A stretch of DNA of 64,000 bases, taken from NCBI RefSeq assembly GCF_001044235.1, contig NZ_JYNL01000023.1, forward strand, positions 1,084 through 65,083, in the 5' to 3' direction. Made by a program: the position numbers and the translations under genes. This DNA is from Mycolicibacterium chlorophenolicum (GTDB taxonomy: Bacteria > Actinomycetota > Actinomycetes > Mycobacteriales > Mycobacteriaceae). Shown in pieces: positions 27,674 through 34,794 of this stretch (positions within the stretch are counted from its first letter, which is position 1; each line of letters begins with the position of its first letter). The notes beneath the pieces are model-generated. The model was not told the DNA's origin and did not search any database. It saw only the letters and a list, made by a program, of their open reading frames with translations.

Positions 27674-28189
27674 GTGGCGAACTCACTACTGGACTTCGTG
27701 ATGTCGCTGGTCCGCGATCCGGATGCGGCTGCCCGCTACGCCGCCGACCCCGCGCAGACCCTCGCGGACGCCCACCTGACCGATGTGACCAGCGTGGACG
27801 TGCAGAATCTGATTCCCGTGGTCGCGGAGTCGCTGTCGATGTCCGCCCCCGCGCACGGTCTGGACGCCTTCGGCGCCGAGTCGGCGTCCAACGTCTGGGC
27901 CAGCGGTGCGGCCACCGCCGCATTCGACGCTTTCGACGACCATCTCCCCGTCGCGTCGGTGATCGACACCGACAGCGCGGTGCCGACGATCGTTGACCAT
28001 CTCGACGAACCGCCCGCCGCGCTGGCCGCGCCGGATCCGGTGCCGTCACTGCAGGTAAACGACGTCGAGTTCGACCATCCCGCGATCACCGAACCGTCCG
28101 TGGACGACCACTGGGTGCCGCTGGCCGACGATGTGCACGACCTCGACCACCCGGTGGACCATCCGTCCGGATTCGACCTCTTCGACTGA
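27674..28189 (+). CDS. IniB-domain protein (Rv0340 type)
   Basis: 171 aa from GTG 27674 after a GAGGGGAAGGG stretch. The first ~50 residues (SLLDFVMSLVRDPDAAARY..DPAQTLADAHLTDVT) align without gaps to the start of IniB, with shared L.DF...LVR.P, DP..LxDA.L..VT positions. The rest is acidic and low in complexity, with His-Asp-Pro repeats (DHLDEPP, DDHWVPLADDVHDLDHPVDHP). There is no signal peptide or membrane helix. It has its own promoter repeats and a strong terminator, so it forms a separate unit from iniBAC. The function is unknown. Confidence 0.85.
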   Translation: MANSLLDFVMSLVRDPDAAARYAADPAQTLADAHLTDVTSVDVQNLIPVVAESLSMSAPAHGLDAFGAESASNVWASGAATAAFDAFDDHLPVASVIDTDSAVPTIVDHLDEPPAALAAPDPVPSLQVNDVEFDHPAITEPSVDDHWVPLADDVHDLDHPVDHPSGFDLFD

Positions 28190-28209
28190 CGCGAAAGCGT
28201 CGCACCTGA

Positions 28210-28240
28210 CCCGCGCGGACTCGGTCCGCGCGGGTTTTCT
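28210..28240 (+). terminator. Intrinsic terminator after the IniB-domain gene
   Basis: CCCGCGCGGAC (28210-28220) and GTCCGCGCGGG (28224-28234) form a perfect 11-bp stem with a 3-nt loop, followed at once by TTTTCT. It lies 21 bp beyond the stop codon. It cuts the IniB-domain gene off from iniB, which therefore needs the promoter at 28268-28450. Confidence 0.93.
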
Positions 28241-28267
28241 GCATTCTGAGCTGCCATGACGCGGTAG

Positions 28268-28307
28268 ATCCCCAGGTACCCCCGAAGATCCCCTAATCCC
28301 CTAATGG
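28268..28307. promoter_or_regulatory. iniB promoter repeats (candidate IniR site)
   Basis: Four related units lie in a row: ATCCCCAG (28268), ACCCCCGA (28278), ATCCCCTA (28288) and ATCCCCTA (28296), with spacings of 10, 10 and 8 bp; the last reads on into ATGG. On the other strand each begins GGGGAT or GGGGGT. The phasing puts them on one face of the helix, as for oligomerising MalT-like activators. The 28308-28450 leader holds a CATAAC -10-like hexamer at 28381 but no convincing -35, and AGAAAGG before the iniB ATG. Confidence 0.72.
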
Positions 28308-28450
28308 AAGGACCCCGATATCCCGCATGGGGATGCTCCAGCCGTGGGCGCCGTCCCCGTTTCCGGGGCCCGGCGAACTCCATAACGTGGTCTCCAGATC
28401 GCCGGGAAGCGCCGGCGGGACCCACGCACCAGCTCCAGAAAGGCACTCCC

Positions 28451-29524
28451 ATGACGACCCTGATCGACTTCATCCTCGACCTGTTCCGCAGCCCGGCATC
28501 GGCCGCGTCGTTCGTCATCGACCCAGACGGCGCCCTGCGCGACGCGGGTTTGCCGAACGTCACCGCCGCGCAGCTGGCCTCTGTCGCCGCCACCGCGGCT
28601 CCGGCCGGCTACGCCCTCGGCGGCGGCGACCCGATCGTCGGCCTGCAGCGCGCGGTCGCCGACCACCACCAGCTGGCCTCGAACTTCGCCTCCCCGTTCT
28701 CCCCGCAGACCTCGTGGGCGCCGACGTTCGCCCCGGAGACGAACACCGACCTGCTCAGCGGCAACAACGTCCCCGTCGCCAGCCCCGTCCAGGACGCCGG
28801 CGCCAACGCCCAGAACGGCGCGTTCAACCTCGGCTTCGGTGACATCACGTTCGGCGACAAGAGCACCAACACCGCCACCAACGGCGGCGTGGTGGTCGAC
28901 GGAGACAACAAGGGCGACATCGTCAGCGGCGACGGCGCGGTGCTGGGTGACAACAACGACGTCAACAACGGCGACATCCTGGCCGGGTCGGGCTCGCACG
29001 TCGCGGTGGGCCGCGGCAACGAGATCGAGGACAGCAGCCAGCACGCGGGCGGTGACGTGGTCTCGGGCAACTCCGGCGCCGTGATCAAGGACAACGACCT
29101 CTCCGGCGGCAACGGCGGCGGCTCGCACGGCGGCGGCAGCCTGCTCGGCATCGGCAGCGGCAACTCCGCCGGTGGCGACGGCGGTCATGCCGGCTCGATC
29201 ATCGTCTCCGACAGCCACGCCAACAGCGGCACACAGACCACCATCGGTGGCGACTCCGGCAGCGACAACGTCGAGGACAACTCGGTCAACACCTCGGTGC
29301 ACAGCTCGACCGAGACCTCGCACGACACCTCGATCGAGGACCACTCCTCGAGCTACGAGTCCAACATCGGCTCGGGCAACGAGACCGCGATCGGGTCGGG
29401 CAACCACACCGATACGTCGCTGTTCTCGGGCAACGACACCGGCCTGTCGACGCACACCGATCTGGCCTCGCACAACGATCTGGCCTCGCACAACACCACG
29501 GCGACCGATCTCGACGCGTTCTGA
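28451..29524 (+). CDS. iniB: IniB, isoniazid-inducible Gly/Asn/Ser-rich protein
   Basis: 357 aa from ATG 28451. The N-terminal ~55 residues are the IniB domain (TLIDFILDLFRSPASAASF..DPDGALRDAGLPNVT). From ~residue 100 the protein is a repetitive run of short units such as VSGDGAVLGDNNDV, SGNSGAVIKDNDL, IGSGNETAIGSGN and DLASHNDLASHN, with regular small-hydrophobic/Gly/Asn/Asp spacing that suggests a beta-roll or solenoid. No classical signal peptide is seen. It is homologous to Rv0341, strongly induced by cell-wall inhibitors; its function is not settled. First gene of iniBAC. Confidence 0.93.
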   Translation: MTTLIDFILDLFRSPASAASFVIDPDGALRDAGLPNVTAAQLASVAATAAPAGYALGGGDPIVGLQRAVADHHQLASNFASPFSPQTSWAPTFAPETNTDLLSGNNVPVASPVQDAGANAQNGAFNLGFGDITFGDKSTNTATNGGVVVDGDNKGDIVSGDGAVLGDNNDVNNGDILAGSGSHVAVGRGNEIEDSSQHAGGDVVSGNSGAVIKDNDLSGGNGGGSHGGGSLLGIGSGNSAGGDGGHAGSIIVSDSHANSGTQTTIGGDSGSDNVEDNSVNTSVHSSTETSHDTSIEDHSSSYESNIGSGNETAIGSGNHTDTSLFSGNDTGLSTHTDLASHNDLASHNTTATDLDAF

Positions 29525-29545
29525 TCCGAACCTGCCCACCAGCCG

Positions 29546-29574
29546 CCGGCGGGGACCGCATCGGTCCCCGCCGG
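29546..29574 (+). terminator. Strong hairpin between iniB and iniA (possible attenuator or partial terminator)
   Basis: CCGGCGGGGACCG (29546-29558) and its perfect complement (29562-29574) form a 13-bp stem with a 3-nt loop, 22 bp after the iniB stop and 53 bp before the iniA ATG. No T-run follows, so it is not a standard intrinsic terminator. It could reduce readthrough or protect the 3' end of an iniB-only mRNA. Confidence 0.65.
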
Positions 29575-29626
29575 TGGCGCGCTTACCGTTGACCTTTCGA
29601 GAGTGCCGCCGAGCAGAGGGGCCGTG

Positions 29627-31441
29627 ATGACCCAACCCAATCGCGTGCTGGTCGAGCTCATCGACCACACCAGTGCGATCGCCGACACCCAGCAGCGCGG
29701 CGACCTGGTGGCTCGACTCGCCAGGGCGAGGGCCCGCGTCGACGACCCGCAGATCCGGGTGGTGATCGCCGGCCAGCTCAAGCAGGGCAAGAGCCAACTG
29801 CTCAACTCGCTGCTCAACATGCCGGTCGCCCGCGTCGGCGACGACGAGTCCACGGTGCTCGCGACCGTGGTGTCCTACGGGGAGCAGGCGTCGGCGCGGC
29901 TCGTGGTCGCCCGGCCCGACGGCGAGGAACCCGAGCTGATCGAGATCCCGGTCGCCGACCTGCGCAACGATCTGCGCCGCGCGCCGCAGGCCCGCGGCCG
30001 GGAGGTGCTGCGCGTCGAGGTGACCGCGCCAAGCCCCCTGCTCAAGGGCGGGCTCGCGTTCATCGACACCCCGGGCGTCGGCGGTCACGGTCAGCCGCAC
30101 CTGTCGGCCACGCTGGGTCTGCTGCCCGACGCCGACGCGATGCTGATGATCAGCGACACCAGCCAGGAGTTCACCGAACCGGAGATGACGTTCATCCGGC
30201 AGGCCCTCGAGGTGTGCCCGGTCGCGGTCATCGTGGCCACCAAGACCGATCTGTATCCGCACTGGCGGCAGATCACCGACGCCAACGCCGCGCATCTGCG
30301 CCGCGCCGGCCTCGGGGTGCCGATGATTCCGGCGTCGTCGATCCTGCGCAGCCACGCCGTGCAGCTCAACGACAAGGAACTCAACGAGGAGTCGAACTTC
30401 CCGGCGATCGTGAAGTTCCTCTCCGAGGACGTGCTCGGCCGGCAGAAGGACCGGGTGCGCGACCAGGTGCTCACCGACGTCCGCGCCGCCGCCGAGCATC
30501 TGATGCTGGCGGTGCAGTCCGAGCTCTCGGCGCTCAACGACCCGCACGCCCGGGAGGCCCTCACCGCCGACCTCGAGGCCCGCAAACAGGAGGCGCAGGA
30601 CGCGCTGCAGCAGACCGCGCTGTGGCAGCAGGTGCTCAACGACGGCATCGCCGACCTCACCTCTGACGTGGATCACGATCTGCGGCAACGATTTCGGACC
30701 ATCACCTTTCACACCGAGCGGTTCATCGACACCGGCGACCCGACGCTGCACTGGGCCGAGATCGGCGCCGAACTCGAGGACGCGGTCGCCACCGCGGTCG
30801 GCGACAACTTCGTGTGGGCCTACCAGCGGGCCGAGGCCCTGGCCGCCGAGGTGGCCCGCACCTTTGCCGAGGCCGGCCTCGACGCGGTGCGCATGCCCGC
30901 CATCGACGCTCGCGACCTGGGCGCGGACTTCGGCGAGTTCAAGTCGCTGGCCCAGCTCGAGGCCAAGCCGATCAAGACCGGCCACAAGATCGTGACCGGG
31001 ATGCGCGGCTCCTATGGCGGCGTGCTGATGTTCGGCATGCTGACGTCCTTCGCCGGGCTGGGGATGTTCAACCCGCTCTCCCTGGGCGCCGGGCTGGTGC
31101 TCGGGCGCAAGGCCTACAAGGAGGACATGGAGAACCGGATGCTGCGGGTGCGCAACGAGGCCAAGACCAACGTGCGCCGGTTCGTCGACGACGTCGCGTT
31201 CGTCGTCGGCAAGGAGTCCCGCGACCGCCTCAAGGGCATCCAGCGTCAGCTGCGCGACCATTACCGCGAGATCGCCAACCAGACCACCCGCTCGCTCAAC
31301 GAGTCGCTGCAGGCCACGCTCGCCGCAGCGAAGGTCGCCGAGACCGAGCGGGCCGGGCGGGTCAAGGAGCTGGAACGTCAGCTCAACATCCTCAAGCAGG
31401 TCGTCGAGCACGCCGACAAGCTCGCCGCCGGGGGTCACTAA
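29627..31441 (+). CDS. iniA: IniA, bacterial dynamin-like GTPase
   Basis: 604 aa from ATG 29627 (AGAGGGG upstream). GTPase motifs: G1 GQLKQGKSQLLNSLL (~48-62), G2 Thr in the DDESTVLATV switch, G3 FIDTPGVGGHG (~146) and G4 ATKTDLYP (~205). Helical stalk segments follow. A hydrophobic hairpin near residues 463-493 (VLMFGMLTSFAGLGMFNPLS) is the membrane paddle, and a C-terminal coiled region ends it. It closely matches Rv0342, shown to be a dynamin-like protein that remodels membranes and is linked to isoniazid/ethambutol tolerance. It is followed after 41 bp by iniC. Confidence 0.96.
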   Translation: MTQPNRVLVELIDHTSAIADTQQRGDLVARLARARARVDDPQIRVVIAGQLKQGKSQLLNSLLNMPVARVGDDESTVLATVVSYGEQASARLVVARPDGEEPELIEIPVADLRNDLRRAPQARGREVLRVEVTAPSPLLKGGLAFIDTPGVGGHGQPHLSATLGLLPDADAMLMISDTSQEFTEPEMTFIRQALEVCPVAVIVATKTDLYPHWRQITDANAAHLRRAGLGVPMIPASSILRSHAVQLNDKELNEESNFPAIVKFLSEDVLGRQKDRVRDQVLTDVRAAAEHLMLAVQSELSALNDPHAREALTADLEARKQEAQDALQQTALWQQVLNDGIADLTSDVDHDLRQRFRTITFHTERFIDTGDPTLHWAEIGAELEDAVATAVGDNFVWAYQRAEALAAEVARTFAEAGLDAVRMPAIDARDLGADFGEFKSLAQLEAKPIKTGHKIVTGMRGSYGGVLMFGMLTSFAGLGMFNPLSLGAGLVLGRKAYKEDMENRMLRVRNEAKTNVRRFVDDVAFVVGKESRDRLKGIQRQLRDHYREIANQTTRSLNESLQATLAAAKVAETERAGRVKELERQLNILKQVVEHADKLAAGGH

Positions 31442-31482
31442 GCTCGAGGGCCTAGAAGTCGGGCTATCGGGACGGGACGGCA

Positions 31483-32973
31483 CTGAGCACCAGCGACCGC
31501 GTGCGGGCGATCCTCGGCGGCACCATCGCCGCCTACCGGGCCGACCCCACCTACCGGCAGCGCCCCGACGTGCACCACGAGCTGGCCGGCATCGGCCACC
31601 GGCTCAACGAGCCGATGCGCATCGCGCTGGCCGGCACCCTGAAGGCCGGGAAGTCGACACTGGTCAACGCCCTGGTGGGCGACACCATCGCCCCCACCGA
31701 CGCCACCGAGGCCACCCGCATCGTCACGTGGTTCCGGCACGGCCCGACCCCGCGGGTGACCGCCAACCACCGCGACGGCCGCCGGTCGAACGTGCCGATC
31801 ACCCGCGACCCCGCCGACCGGGGGCTGACCTTCGACCTGGCCCAGGTCGATCCGGACGACGTGATCGACCTCGACGTCGAATGGCCGGCCGCCGAGCTGA
31901 CCGACGCCACGATCATCGACACGCCCGGCACGTCGTCGCTGTCGCGCGACGTCTCGGCCCGCACGCTGCGGCTGCTGGTGCCCGGCGACGGGGTGCCGCG
32001 TGTCGACGCCGTCGTGTTCCTGCTGCGCACGCTCAACGCCGCCGACATCGCGCTGCTCAAGCAGATCGGCGAACTGGTCGGCGGCTCGGCCGGCGCGCTC
32101 GGGGTGATCGGGGTGGCGTCGCGGGCCGACGAGATCGGTGCGGGCCGGATCGACGCGATGATCTCGGCCAAGGACGTCGCCCAGCGGTTCACCGCCGAGA
32201 TGGACCGCACCGGCATCTGCCAGGCCGTCGTGCCCGTGTCCGGCCTGCTGGCGCTGACCGCCCGCACGCTGCGGCAGAGCGAGTTCGTCGCGCTGGAGAA
32301 GCTGGCCGGTGTCGACGCCGCCGAGCTCGCCAAGGCGATGCTGTCGGTCGACCGGTTCGTCCGCGAGGACAGCTCCCTGCCCGTGGACGCCGCCACCCGG
32401 GCCGCCCTGCTGGACCGTTTCGGCATGTTCGGGATCCGGATCTCGATCGCCGTGCTGCGCGCCGGGGTGAGCGATTCGGTGGCGCTGGCCGACGAGCTGC
32501 TCGAACGCAGCGGCCTGGTCGCCCTGCGCGAGGTGATCGACCAGCAGTTCGCTCAGCGCTCCGACCTGCTCAAGGCGCACACCGCGCTGCTGTCCCTGCG
32601 CGAGATCGTGCAGCGCCACCCGATCTACGCCACCCCGGCGATCCTCGCCGACATCGAGCCGCTGCTCGCCGACACCCATGCGTTCGAGGAACTGCGGCTG
32701 CTCAGCGCGCTGCGCTCGCGCCCGACGTCGCTGAACCCCGAGGAGATGGCGTCGCTGCGCCGCGTGATCGGTGGGTCGGGGACCGACGCGGCGAGCCGGC
32801 TCGGGCTGGGACCCGACACCGTCGACGACGGTCCGCGGGCCGCATTCGCCGCCGCCCAGCGCTGGCGGCGGCGCGCCGAGCACCCGCTCAACGACCCGTT
32901 CACCACGCGCGCCTGCCGGGCGGCGATGCGCAGCGCCGAAGCGCTGGTCGCGGAGTATTCGGCGCGCGCTTAA
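31483..32973 (+). CDS. iniC: IniC, dynamin-like GTPase partner of IniA
   Basis: 496 aa if translation begins at CTG 31483, giving (M)STSDRVRAILGG, which matches the M. tuberculosis N-terminus MSTSDRVRAIL. The nearest ordinary start is GTG 31501, which would remove six conserved residues. G1 is AGTLKAGKSTLVNALVG (~49), G2 the DATEATRIVTW segment, G3 IDTPGTSSLS (~145), and GVASRADEIG sits at the G4 position (SRAD rather than NKxD). The C-terminal half is helical and lacks the hydrophobic paddle seen in IniA. A GGGACGG stretch precedes the CTG. The next gene starts 30 bp downstream. Confidence 0.93.
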   Translation: MSTSDRVRAILGGTIAAYRADPTYRQRPDVHHELAGIGHRLNEPMRIALAGTLKAGKSTLVNALVGDTIAPTDATEATRIVTWFRHGPTPRVTANHRDGRRSNVPITRDPADRGLTFDLAQVDPDDVIDLDVEWPAAELTDATIIDTPGTSSLSRDVSARTLRLLVPGDGVPRVDAVVFLLRTLNAADIALLKQIGELVGGSAGALGVIGVASRADEIGAGRIDAMISAKDVAQRFTAEMDRTGICQAVVPVSGLLALTARTLRQSEFVALEKLAGVDAAELAKAMLSVDRFVREDSSLPVDAATRAALLDRFGMFGIRISIAVLRAGVSDSVALADELLERSGLVALREVIDQQFAQRSDLLKAHTALLSLREIVQRHPIYATPAILADIEPLLADTHAFEELRLLSALRSRPTSLNPEEMASLRRVIGGSGTDAASRLGLGPDTVDDGPRAAFAAAQRWRRRAEHPLNDPFTTRACRAAMRSAEALVAEYSARA

Positions 32974-33003
32974 CGTTTCGGCGGCGCCGAACGACTAGAA
33001 GGT

Positions 33004-34794
33004 ATGCGCAGTTCTCTGGGGATCTCGCTGGGCACGGCGAACCTCGTCACCGTCGTCGACGGCAGGGCGCTGATGCTGCCCGCGGCGGTCGCGGTGCGGC
33101 CCGGCCTCACCGTGACCGGATTCGTGGACCGCGTCGGCGACCCGGTGCCGATGCTCGCCGCCGACGGCTCCGCCCACCGTGCGGACCGGCTGGCCGCCGC
33201 CGCGATCGAAGCGGCGACGCGGCGTGCCGCACCCCGGCGCCGGCCCGACGTCGCGGCCGTCGCCGTGCCGGCCCACTGGTCCGACGCGACCGTCGCGGCG
33301 CTCCGCGCCCAGGCGCCGCACCTGCACGTGGTCTCCGACGCGACCGCCGCGCTCACGGCCACGGCCGCGGATGTCGGTGTGCCTGCGCGCGGCGTCGTCG
33401 TGCTCTGCGACCTCGGCGCCTCCGGCACGAACATCACGTTGGCCGACGCCGGCAACGATCTCGCCGTGATCGGGCAGACCGTGCGCTGCGACGAGTTCTC
33501 CGGCGACCTCGTCGACCAGGCGCTGCTGCGGCACGTCGTCGACGGCCTCGACGCCGACCCGGCCGGGACATCCGCCGTGGCGTCTCTGATCGACCTGCGC
33601 GCCGAGTGCCGTGCCGCCAAGGAACGGTTGTCCGACGCGACGGCGACGGCGCTCGCCGGTCCGCACACCACGATCCGGCTCACCAGGGCGGAGCTGCAGG
33701 CGGTGATCGCCGGTCCGCTCGACCGGCTGGTCGTCGCGCTTCTCGACCTGCTGCACCGGCACCGTGTCGCGCCCGCCCACCTCGCGGCCGTCGTCACTGT
33801 CGGCGGTGGGGCCCGCATACCCCTTGTCACGCAACGGCTTTCCGAAGCGCTGCGCTGCCCGGTGATCACCACACCGCATGCCCAGGCCGCTGCCGCGATC
33901 GGCGCGGAACTGATCGCCGTGCGGTCCGCCGCGTACGAGGCGCCCACCGCGCTGGCGCCGGCTGCGGCGACCATGCTCGCGCCCGCCGCGACGCCGCTGG
34001 CATGGTCGGCCGAGGAGCCCGACGACGAGGCCGCCACGGAATTCGCGCTGCCTCGCGCTGACGTTGCCCGGCCCGAGGTGCATTTCGACCACGAGGCCTT
34101 TGCACAGGAGCGTGCGCACAGCCGGTGGCGGCGCTCGCCGGTGTGGCTCGCCGGCGCCGCATGCGTGGCTGCCGTCGCTGTCGCCGGGGTGGTGCTGACC
34201 GCCGAGATCGCCCGCGGGGACGGCACTGTGGCGACCGGCGTGTCGGACATCAGCACGCCCGTCGCGACGCACGCCCTCGAGCCGGCGGCCCAGCCCGCCG
34301 CGCCGCCGCCTCCCGACCCGGTGACCCAGACCGTGGTGGCCGCGGCACCCGCATCACAACCGGCAGCAGCACCCGCGCCGGCTGCACCGCCGCCGCAGCA
34401 GCAGGTGGTGGCCAAGCAGGCCGCTCCGCAGCCGGCACCGGCCCCCGCGGCGCCTGTTCCGGCGCCTGCCGCGCCCGCCCCGCTGCCCGCGCCGGCATGG
34501 CCACGGATCCCGTTGCCGCAGTTAACGTTCCCCGCCCCGACGCCGCAGCCCAGCCCGACGCCGTCGCCGACGCCGACGCCGACGCCGCAACCCTCGCCGA
34601 GCCCGTCACCCTCGCCGAGTCCTTCGCCGTCACCCGAACCGAGTCCGTCGCCGAGTTCGTCACCGGAGCCCAGCCCGTCACCCTCGCCGAGCCCGTCGAG
34701 CAGTCCGGACCCGGAGCCGTCCGCTACGGCCGCGCCGACGCCATCGGCAGGTGAGGCCTCCGAGTGTGTCCCCTCAGCCGAGACCACCTGCTGA
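33004..34794 (+). CDS. Second membrane-anchored Hsp70-like protein, Pro/Ser-rich tail
   Basis: 596 aa, paralogous to the gene at 25657-27462. The reduced actin fold has [16 protein letters not shown] (again Ser for the loop-1 Asp), [20 protein letters not shown] and [19 protein letters not shown]. Its ATPase-like region is ~60 residues shorter in the linker. A single membrane helix lies at about 380-402 after RWRRSP. The tail is Pro/Ala-rich, then more than 70 residues of Pro-Ser/Pro-Thr repeats, and closes with two cysteines ([10 protein letters not shown]). It starts 30 bp after iniC and is probably the last gene of the iniBAC transcript. Its 3' end overlaps the convergent mmpL by 21 bp. 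Confidence 0.9.
   Translation: MRSSLGISLGTANLVTVVDGRALMLPAAVAVRPGLTVTGFVDRVGDPVPMLAADGSAHRADRLAAAAIEAATRRAAPRRRPDVAAVAVPAHWSDATVAALRAQAPHLHVVSDATAALTATAADVGVPARGVVVLCDLGASGTNITLADAGNDLAVIGQTVRCDEFSGDLVDQALLRHVVDGLDADPAGTSAVASLIDLRAECRAAKERLSDATATALAGPHTTIRLTRAELQAVIAGPLDRLVVALLDLLHRHRVAPAHLAAVVTVGGGARIPLVTQRLSEALRCPVITTPHAQAAAAIGAELIAVRSAAYEAPTALAPAAATMLAPAATPLAWSAEEPDDEAATEFALPRADVARPEVHFDHEAFAQERAHSRWRRSPVWLAGAACVAAVAVAGVVLTAEIARGDGTVATGVSDISTPVATHALEPAAQPAAPPPPDPVTQTVVAAAPASQPAAAPAPAAPPPQQQVVAKQAAPQPAPAPAAPVPAPAAPAPLPAPAWPRIPLPQLTFPAPTPQPSPTPSPTPTPTPQPSPSPSPSPSPSPSPEPSPSPSSSPEPSPSPSPSPSSSPDPEPSATAAPTPSAGEASECVPSAETTC

Noticed and set aside
28301..31483. A >1000-codon open frame on the minus strand opposite iniB and iniA
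   Set aside because: It is the shadow of strong third-position GC bias in iniB/iniA; the translation is Gly/Val/Arg-rich without domains, while the plus strand encodes recognised proteins.
32970..34787. A 600-codon minus-strand frame rich in Gly, Ala and Ser opposite the second Hsp70-like gene
   Set aside because: Its repeats are the complement of the Pro/Ser tail codons; no start site or family match.
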